NCBI GenBank assembly: GCA_011033025.1
Contig: WFMF01000423.1
Coordinates: 93,877-157,876 of the forward strand
Origin: Beroe forskalii
Taxonomy: Eukaryota > Ctenophora > Nuda > Beroida > Beroidae
Direction of reading: 5' to 3'
DNA: 64,000 nt
In this document: in pieces, positions 1-13,912 of the stretch
Position numbering within the stretch: the stretch's first letter is position 1
How the letters are laid out: every line of letters starts with the position of its first letter
Position numbers and translations under genes: made by a program
Notes under the pieces: generated by a model
What the model was told of the DNA's origin: nothing
The model's input: only the letters and a program-made list of their open reading frames with translations
The model's database searches: none

Positions 1-3000
1 GTTAAAGTGCTGGTTTTAGGGTTTCAGCCCGCCTATTCTTCCTGTATTACATGTGGCCAGTACAGTTCTTGTGGCTCTCCGAGGTCTTGCTTAAGGACTG
101 TTTAGGAACAGAAATAAAGGGAAAGTAATAAGCGTATCATTGTTTTATGTAGCCTGTAATTTACATTCTCACACTCACAGGGAACCCTGGGCTTATTGTT
201 TCAAAGATGTTGGATGTAGAACATTCTTCAATAACTAGTGCTAGTGGCAAATTAAAATGATAATTATGCTTTTTGCACTCAAATTTACGCGCCATAATTG
301 CGGTAGCATCAGTAACTGTATTAAATATCAATTTATGAGCCATTAATAATCAAATTAGCAACGGAATTTAGCAGTTAACATTGCTAAATGAATAAAATTT
401 TTGCTGAGCGTATTGGTGTCAATTAGTCAATTGATAATTATCAATGGCCTTCTGTGTAACAGTTCAGATTATAAAAATCCCCAACATTTTTAGAAATACC
501 TGATGTGGAAATATTACATCGAATTAAAAAAGTAAAAAGTCATTGTCAAGTTGTCATGTTATACAGTACTTGACAGCATATAATGCAGAGGCTCTGGGAC
601 AGTTTTTCGGTCGGCCCGTTTTCAATCACATTTGTCGTCATTATTTTCATATAAGCAATAAGCATCGGCCCTAAAATTTTAGAAAATGCGTTTAAAGTGA
701 AATTTGTATTTTTCATTTGGTCAGCCATCGGTGCCAATTTCTCCTCAAACCACCACCTAAAATATCCCTTGAATCGCACAGAAAACGGCTCGGACACTCA
801 CTCTCACATTATACACATTATTATTATTTATATCCTGCGACTTCATGGCATGATCATAGCTTACTTTGTCGGTTTTGGTAGGAATGTAATGACTTTTTGC
901 ATGAGGTCTTGGAAAGGTACATGAAGTGTAAACTATAGTCATAAGTCCCAGTCCTGGGAGTTGGAAATATAATTTATCACTCTGTTTTTACATAAATCTA
1001 TTGTGGTTTTTCCAATTGAAATTCTTAACCATCGAACTTCACATTTTAGTCTTATTAATTTTTCATTCGATTTGAGAACTTGAGAGCAATGAAACTTGTA
1101 ATTAGAATTACTAATAAAGCTGAATGAAGAAATGGTTGATTGGGTTGAGGCTGAAATGCAAAGAAACTAACCTATTTTTCGTTTTAGTTTGAGGTGTTGA
1201 AGTAAGATATCTGATTCTCTGTTCAATTCTCTGCAACCCTCCTCATTCAATACTCTATCAATCATGGCATTTTACTGAACCACCTGAAAAACAAGGGGAT
1301 ATTAGTGTCACAACATCCTGAAAAAAGGGATCTTTACTGTAACACCTCAAAAATAGGGCATTTTGCTAAATCACCTGAAAATGGACAATAGTTAAGTTCG
1401 TGGAATTGATTTTGGAGTTTCTCAGACTGTTTGGATACCGCCTGGATGTACAAAGGTGCTGCAATCTGATCATACATGTCTCTATTTAATTAGACACACA
1501 ATTAGCATAATGTAGCAGACATACGCATAAACGCTTTCATGCGTTTATGCTAATGTTTATGCTAAGATGATACCCAGTATAAGTGCACTGACTGATACCT
1601 GTGAAACAGTCGATCAGCCTCACAGACTGTGACGTTTCGTGGAATTAACCCATCCCATTTATAACGTTACAAACTCAATTAACACAATTACAAATGACCA
1701 TTTACACGCTTAATAAGTAGACTGATGTATGTAACAGACAGACTCGCATTACCACCGACATACAGAACATTGTTTTCCTGAGAAATGCGCGAGCATAACT
1801 CTATTCCTGATCATTGTGCTGTATACTAAGCATCCTGAATTTGTGTTGAGAAACACACTTTGTATTATACAAAATGTGTTTTTAAAAACAAATTCAGATT
1901 TTATAAACCAAAATTTGACACAGCTGCTCGGACTGAACAGACTGAAGGTTTTTGAATACGTATTTTTGAAAGTACGGCAAAAATACGATTTTTTTGAAAA
2001 TTTACGTATTTTTGGGACTGCAATGATCAGTGAAAATGCATCGTTCAATTGTATTGCAAAAACGTTGCGTGCATGATATCATATTTTGATACTAGGTGGT
2101 TACATGTCGAACTGGCGACTAACATGGCCGAGGAGAAGCCGAACTAAGTTGGATAATGTAAGAGCCGTGCTGAGTTTATTAATATCGAAAGTATAAGGTC
2201 ACTGATGAGATCGTCCATATAATTTTACACGCACGTGCACTGCGCGCGTGTTATATGCAGTGTGAAGTGGCTAATTTTCCACATTAAATCTTGATAATGA
2301 CGTCACTCTCAACCTCATAAGATAGTATCTGTGATTTGTAGCTAAAGAAGTCCCAGCCAACATGTCTTAAGTTCCTAATGACGAAGTTTGTTGACATGAG
2401 AAGACCGTTTTCTGATCTATTCGTTAAATACTTATGACGTCATAATCATGGCTCAGAATGGTGAGTTGATGACATCAAATCGTATATGCTCAGTGTACGG
2501 TGCTCTCTTGTACGTGGGCCTTTTTTTCTACAGATTATTCAGAAGAAGAAGTGAATTATTCAGAAAGAGAAGTGCTGCACGTCTCCAGCAAGTCATCAGT
2601 TCTATATCACGACAAGTGGAGCTTCACATCTATATTCCTTGTAACACCTCAATATATCTGTTAATTATTTAACTTTAAACCTCACTATTGTAATTCATAG
2701 TTTAAAGGGACGTGTGGTGTGTGGGGGCCATATTTTTGATTTATCTAAGATGGAATTCCCTACTGAAAGTTACTGGTTATCATCAGCAGCTTATTGGCTT
2801 ATTGCCCAGTATATACCCATTGGTTTATTGGACATTTACCCACACGGGAACTGTCTTGAAATTTTTGGGGTCCTATCGGGAGATCTAATAGCAAAACTCT
2901 GCTGTCGGCCGATATCACTAATAAAGACAATCATTGGGCGAATTATACATTTCGTGCAGAATTGTTGATCATGATATAGCGACAAATTTTCCTGAAACGC

Positions 3001-3663
3001 CAGTAATTCTAATGAGATGCGCTATATAACAATTAAAGATTTATAGTACGTGTTACTACAGTTATTTGGTACGTGCGTTCATTAATATATGCGGACTTAG
3101 CCTCCTCTCCCTGCAAGGTAAACATTGTTGGGGCTGTGTAACGGGCAATATATTGGAGGAGTTAAATGTCTTCGTTTAACTGCGTGGAACGCAGTCCAAT
3201 GTGGAACATTTATTATCTCGGACAGTATTGATAGTAATATAAATAGACATCCACCTTTGACGTCATTAACATGGTTTAGCATGCGCAGTTAACTGCGCTG
3301 AACTGCCTATATTTCTCGATCGTCTGCTTAAAGGCATATTTCTTAGGTGCTGCTCTTTTCAGCGCCACAAACCTACTACAACCTAATAACTAGATGTTAA
3401 GGTAACTCTCAACTTTGTATTTTCCAAGAAATGATCGTGATGAAACATGATGTGTTACACACATCTTCGAAGAATTAAAATGAGGAATGCACTCACGTAC
3501 GTTTGAATTTAAAACGTGTTTAAGTATGTAGGTATTTAAGCATGTGTAAGAGATACTTATAGAGTTAGTGTGTGAGTTAGAAATTGTGGGTCAACAGTAT
3601 GTACCAACTGTTACTTGGCACTCAAAGTTTGCTAACAACTGAAGAAACTTCGGCAATATCCAA

Positions 3664-3850
3664 GAATCCCGACTGAAACACTGGAACACGGGTGTCCCAG
3701 TTAGGACTAAGTGGAACAGGGGTGTCCCACTTAGCTTTAACTAGGACACCTGAGTCTCACCTAGTCCTAACTGGGACACCCTGTCCAACTTAGCTGTAGC
3801 TGGGACAAACCTGTCTCACTTAGCTGTAACTGGCACAAACCTGTCCTACT
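3664..3850. repeat. Degenerate GGGACA/TGTCCC minisatellite
   Basis: About eight imperfect units of roughly 22-30 bases contain forms of ctgggacacc and gtcccacttagctgtaac. Units occur in both orientations, so the array can fold on itself. No gene is associated with it. Confidence 0.6.
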
Positions 3851-5099
3851 GGGAAAACCCTGCACCAACAAGCCCTCCTCCCGGTAGTTGCCCTCCCGAA
3901 TTTAATCTTAATTTTCTCTATTCTTATTAACATGTGAGCTCGACTACAGACAACACGGTATCTGAATATGACATTTGCTTTCTTTAGAAGTGCATACTGT
4001 ACAGTGTAGTGCTTATACAGCAAGCATACAAATTGAGACATTTAAACGAATCCAGAGGACACCGAGATTTGCGATTTACACTGTCTACACAGTGATTCAA
4101 AGGAAAAAATAAGAGCCATGAGCCAACCAAACTTCTGTTTTTTTCTTGTTTCTTAGCCCCAAAACTCTTAGGAAAATTAAAGCTTGGAGACATTATGATA
4201 GCTATTGTTATTGCTAAAAATGGTAAACTCCAACAAAATATACTCCGTACCTGACCTTTTATCATGTATTGAACCGCTTAAAATAACAAGCAATAATTTG
4301 GATTGATAATGGCAACAATTTACCCATATTAAACCATGGCAATGACGCATTTAACTGCCTAAATTATAATATATTGGGTCACAATATTTATTTTCACCAC
4401 ACAGGAATAGGCATTGTTGGTCCATTTTACGTTCCACAAATTCTTCAAAACTTAAATAAAGCAAAAAACAATGGAGTCCTTGCTTCCTTTATCCTACTTT
4501 GCCAACTGTGCGTGTTTATTTTCTTAAGACTATTCAGTAGCCAACGTGATCGTGAATTAAAGAATTTTACGTTCCATAAATTGTTCAAAACTTACAATAA
4601 AGCAAAAACCAATGGAGTCCTTTATTCTACTTTCCCAACTGTGCGTGTATATTTTCTTAAAACTATTCCGTAGCCAACGTGATCGTGAATTAAAGAATTT
4701 GTGTGAGTTTTATATTCATACCTATTAAATTATTTGTCCATTTGTGATTTAACACACAAAAACTCTTGACTCTAACTATCACTAATTATATTCTTTAACT
4801 CGCTAAAAACACACAGATGAATACTTTACTTACACTGAAACACAAAAAAGCATATGGTTTATTACACGAAAATATAATTACACACATCCTACACAACATA
4901 GAAACAGAAAAGCGCGTGCACACTACACTCAGCTGTGTATGAAAAATGTGTTAAATCATCACTAATATCAGTAGTATCAGTGGTTTATTAAGGGAATGGA
5001 ACTACCGTTCAAAAACATGATTGATATCATTAATATGATGTTTTCGAATGGCAGGTTCTTTCCCTGAAAATTTCCAGAATCCAGTTGCCAATAGAATTA

Positions 5100-5172
5100 T
5101 AACTGTCGCTGGGGGCGGGACTTGAACCCACGACCTCCAGGATTACGCATCACTTCTTCCAGCCGACACACT
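5100..5172 (-). other. tRNA-like sequence (SINE or tRNA pseudogene)
   Basis: On the minus strand the segment contains a good internal promoter B box and T-arm (gtgggttcaagtcccgc), preceded by ctggaggtc. An acceptor stem and a clean anticodon stem cannot be folded convincingly. It is more likely the head of a tRNA-derived SINE or a decayed tRNA than a working gene. It ends about 50 bases before a TIR element. Confidence 0.35.
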
Positions 5173-5221
5173 TCAAAACTTTTCATGATACGTACAATAT
5201 ATGAAATTATAGTTTAAGTAC

Positions 5222-6160
5222 TAGGGCGTTCGGAAATGATTGTCACTACAGGCATAAAATGAAAAATATGACCAAATATGTCAAAATTTCGACATATTCG
5301 AGTACAAGGGTATCTATCAGACTGAATTGCAAATTTTCAGTGTTAACGAAGATTTTTAAGTGGGTCATCTAGCTTGTTTTTTGATTGTTTTCAGGTGCTC
5401 CGCTGTATGGCGAATTCTACCTGATTCTACATCTTCTAGGTCATGTTTTTATGGTCCGATTTCACTATTCAGGACATATTCAGGGCGTTCAGGTCCAAAA
5501 CTAAAGAATAGGATGATTGGTTGACATCCGGGGCAAATTTCTGTTCAATTTAACCCTGCATGATTGATAATGAGTAGAGCTAAAAAGTGGCAAATTTAAC
5601 ATTTCAGTAACCGATAATGCAGTACACAGCTAGCACACACGTTTCTGAAGTTAAGAAAATTAGTCAAAATCTTAAAAATGGTTGTCTCGTGTACGCAAGG
5701 GTCTGAACTAATAGCCTAACACGATAACCGAACGTTTCAAATAATTTAAATGTCATATTTCTGGGCAATTGCCAGAGCAAAAGTTGCAACTGCCCTATCT
5801 GGGGCATATCCTTTTTGGGGTCAAAGCATTTGTAGGAATATTTCGACTCGACGAAAAACAGTCCATTTGTTCCAGTAAGCATCCGTGCTGCAACAGCCCC
5901 ATTTTGATTATCTCACACTTCTTGGGTCCGTTGATAGCGCGTTTTCTTTGACAAAGAAATTTGTGGTCAGTTTCGTACAGCGGAGCAAATAATTAGAAAT
6001 TTGAATCTGCTGTAGAATGGGCTAAGAAAACTTAGTTATCGGTAAAACCCGATTATCTTAATCCAAAATGTCTGAAAAAAACGAATATCACATCAAAAAG
6101 TCACCCCCGGCAGCCGTTTCTCCAGAAAGTTGCAAGTGACAATCTTTTCCGAACGCACTA
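5222..6160. mobile_element. Non-autonomous DNA transposon with about 24-bp TIRs
   Basis: The left end reads TAGGGCGTTCGGAAATGATT followed by GTCACT. The right end is its inverse with few mismatches (agtgacaatcttttccgaac gcacta). Both ends are bordered by TA, consistent with a TA target duplication as in Tc1/mariner-type elements, though the superfamily is an inference. The 939-bp interior has no transposase-like frame; the open frames there are 60-76 residues without recognisable sequence. Confidence 0.7.
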
Positions 6161-7218
6161 TTAATTTAATACGTTGATATTCATTTATATCAATCATAAT
6201 AATTACAAAGTTATCAAATAATTATTTGAATATTAGCAATTATTTAATAGATTTGTAAGTAATATTTATTACTACTCTTACCTTGAGCGACATGACCTAA
6301 CGCTTCACACACCACGGTTAACATTGGTCATATCTGGGAAACGTGACAAAATTAGAATCGCTATCGAACGGAAATAGAACGAATAAAAATAGCATTCAAT
6401 GTTTCAATTATTAAATAGAATAATGATATTCGATACTTCAATAGAACGAATCGTTGTCGTATCGATAGATGATCAAATATGTATTGTTGAAGAAAAATAA
6501 GATCTGCAAAGTGGAAATAAATTCTCAACTAAAATGTTTATAGTAGAATTTCTACCACATTTGTGCTAAATTTCGAAGCATCATGACGATTGAAATAAAA
6601 AATGTCAGAAGTTATCGTTTCATGAATCTAAAGCTTTTTACAACAACTTCGTTTGGAAACTGCTAAACTGAGGGAAATAAAATCTTTCAGTGGAACCATT
6701 AGCACAATTGATCCCAATTAGATCAGAATATTGCTACATCTGGATCAGTGGAATAACAATTAAATCCACTATTAACTGTACCAAAAGCACTTTCAACCCT
6801 ATTCATATCTCTATCAAGTGAATGTCTAGATCTCATCTTTCGCTTGTCGCTGTGCACGAAATAAGAATGGCGATCCTATCACGACACTTAACAATTAAGT
6901 GACATGATACTGACGTCATGTTATAATTCCTATCTAGCACTTACAATTGTTCTCAGTTTTCGGAAAAAATGAGACACATTCAAAAGCTGGATGGAGAGAA
7001 AAAGCTGCTGGGTTACTGAGAAAAAGGGGTACCGTAAACTTCCGGAAAATGTTAAGCATTTGAATTCTGGATCAGACACAGTGACACGAGACTGTGGAGT
7101 GTGGACTACCTGCTATACCGCGATATTATGCTCGCTTTTCTGAACTGCAGTTCTATTCCCAGAAAATTTAGCTCTAACCCTTCTCGACAGAATTTATCGA
7201 ATAACAAAAAGAATCGAA
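6161..7218. other. Non-coding spacer between two TIR elements
   Basis: AT-rich sequence with no coding frame or RNA gene. One TGACGTCA palindrome lies near 6912. Confidence 0.5.
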
Positions 7219-7808
7219 TACCTTAGTGGTATAAATTATGGTTTGTATTTATTAAGGAGAGACAAATTATGGTCGGTATTAATTAAGGTTCTGAAAATTC
7301 TCCCAGAAATCATCCAAATTCTCACAAATTAACAGCCTCTCTTAGTTTCTTCATTTTTCACTAACAAAATCAACGAAAGGCGATGATTTTTTTGAAATTG
7401 TATGGGAATTTATTACTGATGAACTTTTAAAACTTGCCGAGTACAACGCTTGTACTTGTAGATAAATGAAAACGTATTTAGAAAAACATATTTGCAAATG
7501 GGTCAATGAGCATCCTGGAATAAACTCCTTACTCTCTGCAGCGTCCGTAATGCCAGCTGCTCTCCGTCCGGATTTAATCAAGTCCTTGCCTTAATCAATA
7601 CCATAATTTGAATCGAAAACATGCTGAGATTTGATAGATAATAGAAGAAGGGTAGAAGAGTGGAGACAGGAAATTTCTTGAAACTGTTTAAAATTGATTT
7701 TAGGAATTATGGTCAGTAGGATTTAAGGTTTGTACAATTTAAGGTTAGAAAGTCGCCGATGCCCTTAAAGTTAATAAGTACAAACCCATGATTTATACCA
7801 CTAAGGTA
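7219..7808. mobile_element. MITE-like element with about 40-bp TIRs
   Basis: The left end TACCTTAGTGGTATAAATTA, continuing as tggtttgtatttattaa, is matched in inverted orientation by 7763-7808 with a few substitutions and a small insertion. The 590-bp interior has no transposase. The ends begin and finish with TA. The arms are too long and similar for chance. Confidence 0.7.
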
Positions 7809-9842
7809 ACCGATGATTCCCATCATCATTAAAAAGATTCATCAGCTCTCTGACTTGATTGCGTATAAAGAATTTTTGAATCTTGAGAACATTCCATGTC
7901 ACCTTTCACTCTTACAATGGACTATTAGTATTCGCTTCTTTTGAAATTGTTGCAGTTCACATCTAAGTTTTCTTCTAAGTGGGGATAAGTAAGGTTCCCC
8001 ACTCAAAACTCACTTAAGTAAAACCAGCTCTTAAATAATACCCACTGAATCACCAGGCACCACGAAGCACGACCATCGCTAAGCAGGTCTATGTGTAAGG
8101 TTAAGTGACAGGCTCTCATAGAACACTGCACGTGGCTGAGAGTGAGTGTGACGTCATTATCACGAGTCAAAGTAATCAATTGATGATGTTTTGATCCACT
8201 TTCCATGTGCAGCCTTTGCCAGATGTGAATGGGCACGATATTAATTCCTCCTGATGGAAAATCTATACGCGGTGTGGCTATACTGTGTAATGGTCAGGGT
8301 TTTCATTTATATTAGAGCTGTTTTAAAGAGGGTTTTACTTCTAAAAGGTGCAGTTCTATAAAGCGGTAAACCTGCGTTAAACGGTAAAAGCCAAAAGGCA
8401 TCAGATCAGCGTTAGACCTGACTTGCAAAACGATGGAGGAGTTATAAGGCAGCGCAACTAACAGTAAGAGTGCTTCAAGTTCAATGAAACAAGTAACAAC
8501 AAAAGAGACTCAATGAAGATGAATTCAACTCGAAGAGGCAGTTCAAAGAATTTGAAACTCGAAAGTGAATGGCCGATGGGTTTCATGAAAATGATTAGAA
8601 AACCATTATTTCTGATATTTCTCAATTATCATTCGATTCAAAACGAGAATTATATCTTTTATCTTTTCAGCCGCAAGATTTCGCCGAATTTCCGCAAAAT
8701 TCTCTTATCGTGCCCTTTTCTTTTTCGAAATGTATTGACATTAAAGTAATCCGTTGGATTTCTTGGAATTATCTTGAATTGCAATAAATAGGTCTCCTTT
8801 ATGAGCCTCCTGGCGCAAAAAATACTAATATAGAGGAGGATTGGGCTCACCAATTGACCAGTAAAACCTCTGATAATGACGTCACAGCCACCCTCAGCAC
8901 ATGGTGTGCCCTATCGCAAAGAGTCCATTGTCTCCTCGATTCCTTGCAGTGGGGAAAGGTCTTTGTTTGAAACCAGGGCAACTGATTCGGTGCAGTACAT
9001 GGAGCAGCATTGTTCTCTAACAATGCCCCGTTAACATACATTAAGTGAGGGGTTTTAGTTTAGCATGAAAATCCACGTACTTTTTATTAAGGAATTTACA
9101 TGATACATTTTAATGAAACTCTGGGTATCAAAACGTTGCCGTGTCCCTGGAATAATTGATATTCCATTGAAAAGGTTCTAAAACACTGGTGGAATTTTGG
9201 GGAGTTTTTTCAAAAGACTTCATCTTTTCATTACTGCATAGGTAATTGGGTACTTACTGCAGAATATTGAAGCCAGATTGGCTTAAATGAAACTGATTAG
9301 GAATGCCCGTTTTTTAAATATGGTGACAAAATCAACTTTATCATTAAACTCCATGTGGACGTCCGCATTTGGCCAAACATCCCTCAAATCGAAAATTTTC
9401 ATAAACTGTGGTCGTCCGCATTTGGCCAAACATCCCCTCCCCTATAAAATTCAAAAAGCTCACTCAATAGAGTCTCTACTAAATGAAGGAACTTCTTTCA
9501 ACAAAGAGGAAAATAGCGACCAAATCATCGGGGGTTTCTTCCGAAGAATTTGTTGGTGTGACTGTCTTACTAATGCAACTAGAAAGCAGATTGCAACTCT
9601 CTTACGGAAAAAATATCATATTTTTTTACAAAAACTATCATAAATTTTTGCTTGTTAATGATAGAAAGCTTTAATAAGAGTTGAGGTGCTCTCCTTCACA
9701 AGGTTTTCACCTAGCCCAATCATTTAGATCTTTGTTGAGAATTGAGTTATGGGACCTGAGAAATTTAAACTACATAGTTATGTGAGTACTATGTCATGCC
9801 AGCACTCAGCAACTCACTGAACTAAAGCTGCATGACGTCCTT
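7809..9842. other. Non-coding stretch
   Basis: No supported gene. TGACGTCA palindromes lie near 8150 and 8877. Two copies of a short motif, cgtccgcatttggccaaaca, sit at about 9359 and 9413 as a small local duplication. Confidence 0.5.
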
Positions 9843-10737
9843 CGCTCATGGCCCATGAAAAACAGGGGCCATGGAGAGCAGGTCTTTGGCCCATGACAAA
9901 CAGAGGGCCATGGACAGCAGGTCTTTGGCCCATGACAAACAGGGGCCATGGAGACAGCAGGTCTTTGGCCCATGACAAACAGGGGCCATGGACAGCAGGT
10001 CTTTGGCCCTTGAAAAGCAGGGGCCATGGACAGCAGGTCTTTGGCCCATGACAAACAGGGGCCATGGACAGCAGGTCTTTGGCCCATGACAAACAGGGGC
10101 CATGGACAGCAGGTCTTTGGCCCATGACAAACAGGGGCCATGGACAGCACGTCTTTGGCCCTTGAAAAGCAGGGGCCATGGACAGCAGGTCTTTGGCCCA
10201 TGACAAACAGGGGCCATGGACAGCAGGTCTTTGGCCCATGACAAACAGGGTCCATGGACAGCAGGTCTTTGGCCCATGACAAACAGGGGCCATGGACTTT
10301 GGCCCTTGAAAAGCAGGGGCCATGGTCTTTGGCCCATGACAAACAGGGGCCATGGACAGCAGGTCTTTGGCCCATGAAAAGCAGGGGCCATGGACAGCAG
10401 GTCTTTGGCCCATGACAAACAGGGGCCAACAGGGGCCCATGGACAAACAGGGGCCATGGACAGCAGGTCTTTGGCCCATGACAAACAGGGGCCATGGACA
10501 GCAGGTCTTTGGCCCATGACAAACAGGGGCCATGGACAGCAGGTCTTTGGCCCATGACAAACAGGGGCCATGGACAGCAGGTCTTTTGAAAACAGGGGCC
10601 ATGGAGAGCAGGTCTTTGGCCCATGACAAACAGGGGCCATGGAGAGCAGGTCTTTGGCCCATGACAAGCAGGGGCCATGGACAGCAGGTCTTTGGCCCAT
10701 GACAAACAGGGGCCATGGAGAGCAGGTCTTTGGCCAA
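9843..10737. repeat. 38-bp minisatellite, about 23 units
   Basis: The unit is gacagcaggtctttggccca plus tgacaaacaggggccatg. Variants include gagagc for gacagc, a cttgaaaagc form, and a few truncated units (for example at 10296-10330). Because 38 is not a multiple of three and the unit has no stop in any minus-strand frame, all three minus frames stay open for 284-307 residues. They encode rotations of one Cys/Trp/Pro-rich peptide. This is a property of the repeat, not evidence for a protein. Confidence 0.95.
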
Positions 10738-13700
10738 GGACCAGATAGCCCTTCGCGAATTCTTAAGTCAGATCTTCTCTATAACATTTTTAAATGTCCA
10801 AAACGTTTTTCTCCAGAAAAGTTTGATTCAAAAACCTGTAGTTGCGAGTTGACATAGCTATGGAAACTTTATGATTGATGGAAAAGCTCGAATTAATGAA
10901 ACTGCATTCGTTAAAAATTCAAATTTTGTGCCTTGCGTCCTGGTTCAAATGAAAAGTTGAGAAGAGAAAAGCTAAAGAAAAGGTTAGAATAGTGTAATAG
11001 ATTATAGAACTTAATTTCCGAAACCTCATTGGTCAGTTGAGGCTTCAAATATTCAATATATCATTGTAAAACAACACAGCATAACAGCTGGAGCCAGTTT
11101 CAGTTAAATCACAATGTATAATTTTATGGAAGTCAGTTCAACTAAACAAGCTTAATAAAAAGCCATGTTTTGTTGTTGGGATGACTTATTTCAATCATGA
11201 AATATAATGAAAATATAAAATGAAATATGAGTAAGGTCATTCTTTTTCACTTTTTCTGTTCGGAGCCTCATTCTGCAGAAACTCTTAATTCAAAGAAAGA
11301 CTGTGAATAGAGGAGCACAGATGACAATATTCAAGCGCTGTTTTTGTTTAAAAAACTTAGATTCTCTAGAGATCTCAATTCTGAAGAATCTGATTCTTAA
11401 GAATCTGATCCACTTTGACTTATGAAGCACATGAGATAATAATTTAAGCTTTGCTTTCTCTGAAAAATTTGTGCCGTGGATCTTTTTGAGATTAAACATC
11501 AAATCTTAGTTATTAAGGATGAGGAGAAGAGAGCGAAAATAATGGAAGAAACTCTTTTCTTTTTTCTTTGTTCACTTCAGGAATGTTAAAAATATGTAGT
11601 ATTCGAAATAGAAAAATATAAGCAATATCAAATTGCAATATGACAATGTCAGATATGAAATCATAGATTAATTAAAAGCAAAATTAATATATTAATATAC
11701 CGAAAAGTTTAAAAATGATCAAATATATTCGGTTCAAGAGTAATCCGCCGGCCATTTGACGTCACTTAGTACTGCCGCGCGCTAATGTATAGCCCGGCGG
11801 ATTAATGATACGCGAAATATACTATGTAAAGATGCGATTTGGATTTAAAGGTGATAAGCATTAACAGTATTATGACTAAATGTGGATAAACTTATCCAAA
11901 TTCAACTTTGACGGCTCGTAACTTGGCTAGTACAAAGCGATAGCAATTGCTAGTATAAGCAATAGCAATTGCATGTATTTTTCCACAAACCACAGTACAG
12001 AAGTGCTGTAGTCCGATCTATCCATGTCTTCATCTAAGTTAGTAGGTAAAAATTATAAAGAAAGGAATAATTTAATATCAAGCTCATATCAGCTCATAAC
12101 ATGCTCATAGATTTATGCAAGTCCTGTACTGGAATGGACAAATAAATTTAATTTTAACAAATAATGTAAATTTTAATGATGTTTATTTTAATAATTTTAA
12201 TAATGTTAATTTTGATAATGTTAAATTTTATTTAAGGCTTAAAAAGCAACAATTGCTTTGGACTAACAACTTAACAAGGGGCCATCAGTTGGGCAAGGTA
12301 TTTATCTTATGAAACAGCTGCTGCAATCAACCACCATTTTACTGCCACCTTTTTACTTGCCACCTTCATGAAAAGTTTTCATTAATTCAATTATCCAGCC
12401 ATAAAGCCACGAAATTAGGCCAAAGACACCTGGGACTGGGACCTGGGTCCCTGGCCGTTTATTTATTAACAAGTGGTTGTTTACTGGTTGTTTGAGCATC
12501 ACTCACCGCACTGACATACAAAAGTTCATATATCTATATTCAACAATTTACCTCAAACAAAATGGCAACATTATATCATCACGTGTGCTGTTTAATGTGC
12601 GTAGAGAACGTGGTAACCCTCCATCTGTTTTCGAGAATTTGACTGAACTTATACTATATATCATAGAATAGCACTCCAAATCCGAATATTCGGCGCTTCC
12701 CACACGTATTCAAACGTATCAGAAGTTCCATGTGATATATCCATGCCCGGGAGTCTCGGGTATTGAATCGAGTCCCCGTGTCTCAAGGTTTAGTTTCTCT
12801 CAAGAGAAGCTGTAACAATGTATTGTTATCTACAAACCACATGTTCATAATATGCTTTCCAAGTATTGATTATCTAATCTGAACCTTGATTGTTCTAAGA
12901 TTAAGAGAAATTTATTGGTCAATTATTGGTGTAATGTGCTACAAAATATAAATTTTATTGTTTTATTAAATTTTATTGTTTTATTAAATGGATTGATCAA
13001 ATGAAAACCGTGCACAATACACTTTTATGAAGACATCCGCGCAAAAAAGCAAGCGCGCGCGATTGTGTGCCATTTTCATTCGATCAGTTCATTCGATCGA
13101 CACGTAAGGATGCAGGTGCCTTACTTAGTATAGTACAGTAGTAGTATGGTTCAGTTGTATGGATACAAATTTTGGGCAGAAATAGTCAGAATTTATTTGA
13201 ATGATAAAAAACAGGGTTCAATTTAAAAATCAATTAGTTTTTTCCACTTTTTTATTTGTCTGAATTGTTCCAAATGTCCCAGTTTTCCCAAATGTCTCAA
13301 ATGACAGTCCCTAACTCAAAATAAGTAAAGTGGGACAGGGACAATTGGGACATTTGTGACAGTGACATTCCCCCCATTATTTTATTATTATTGCAAATTT
13401 TACTATTATTCAGGTTAATTATTAACTTGCAGATTGATTTTTCGAAGCTTTGAAGAAATCTTTCCTTGCATTTACATTAGTTCTTTGCTTCAATATTAGA
13501 TATTTGAAGCATTTGAGGGGGGGGGGGGATGTCACCCCTCATATTTTCGAAAACAAACATTTAAGATATGATGATGAGTCCGCCAGAATTGCCAGGGCAT
13601 GTTCCAACAATTTGATGGTGGTCTTGAGTCCATACTCCATAGGTCCAACATTGCCCATATTACCGAATGATTATGACAACCAACATAGCATAATTGTTGT

Positions 13701-13901
13701 CCTTGTGGGTTTTAAAAGTTCTGTCCTTTCATTAAATAGTTCTGTCCTTTCATTAAATGTTCAGTTATTCATAAAATGTACAGAATTAAGAAGGATTTCT
13801 TCAAGACATCAATCTGTGAGATTTGGTTATTACTATTTAATTGAATTTAAGCTTACTTATGTAGGAAAAAATTTGCTTATAACTATAAGTTTCTGTTGCA
13901 G
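10738..13901. other. Upstream region of CAD, no supported coding exon
   Basis: AT-rich DNA that probably contains the promoter and any 5' untranslated exon of CAD, but no promoter motif decides a start site. It holds a small foldback at 11741-11804, a dispersed-repeat copy at about 11985-12050, and a G homopolymer near 13517. The open frame running into the first CAD exon from 13450 crosses an acceptor-like ttctgttgcag and shows no family similarity, so I treat it as chance. Confidence 0.5.
11741..11804. repeat. Short foldback with CRE-like core
   Basis: Arms taatccgccgg (11741-11751) and ccggcggatta (11794-11804) are perfect inverses. Between them lie TGACGTCAC and actgccgcgcgct. A related but more diverged copy is at about 57600-57668. 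Confidence 0.7.
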
Positions 13902-13912
13902 CCTCTAGTTTG

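Larger units (their letters stand above)
1..5221. other. Non-coding stretch, no supported gene
   Basis: No open frame here has family-like sequence or coding character; the longest are about 100 residues of low-complexity AT-rich translation. What can be seen is dispersed repeat material: a copy of the CAAACCACAGTACAG-type family near 1448-1480, a segment at 1838-1950 related to 49502-49562, several TGACGTCA palindromes (near 2299, 2432 and 3258), and a degenerate array built on gggacacc/tcccact at about 3665-3850. It could include intron or regulatory sequence of a neighbouring gene, but nothing here shows that. Confidence 0.6.

Noticed and set aside
9806-10737. Three overlapping minus-strand proteins of 284-307 residues
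   Set aside because: They are frame rotations of a 38-bp minisatellite with no non-repeat domain, signal or conserved start.
12745-12795. tRNA gene suggested by gggtattgaatcgagtccccg
   Set aside because: Only a weak B-box-like match; no acceptor, D or anticodon stem can be formed.
13450-13908. 152-residue frame upstream of the first CAD exon
   Set aside because: It begins without an ATG, crosses an acceptor-like ttctgttgcag and shows no family pattern.
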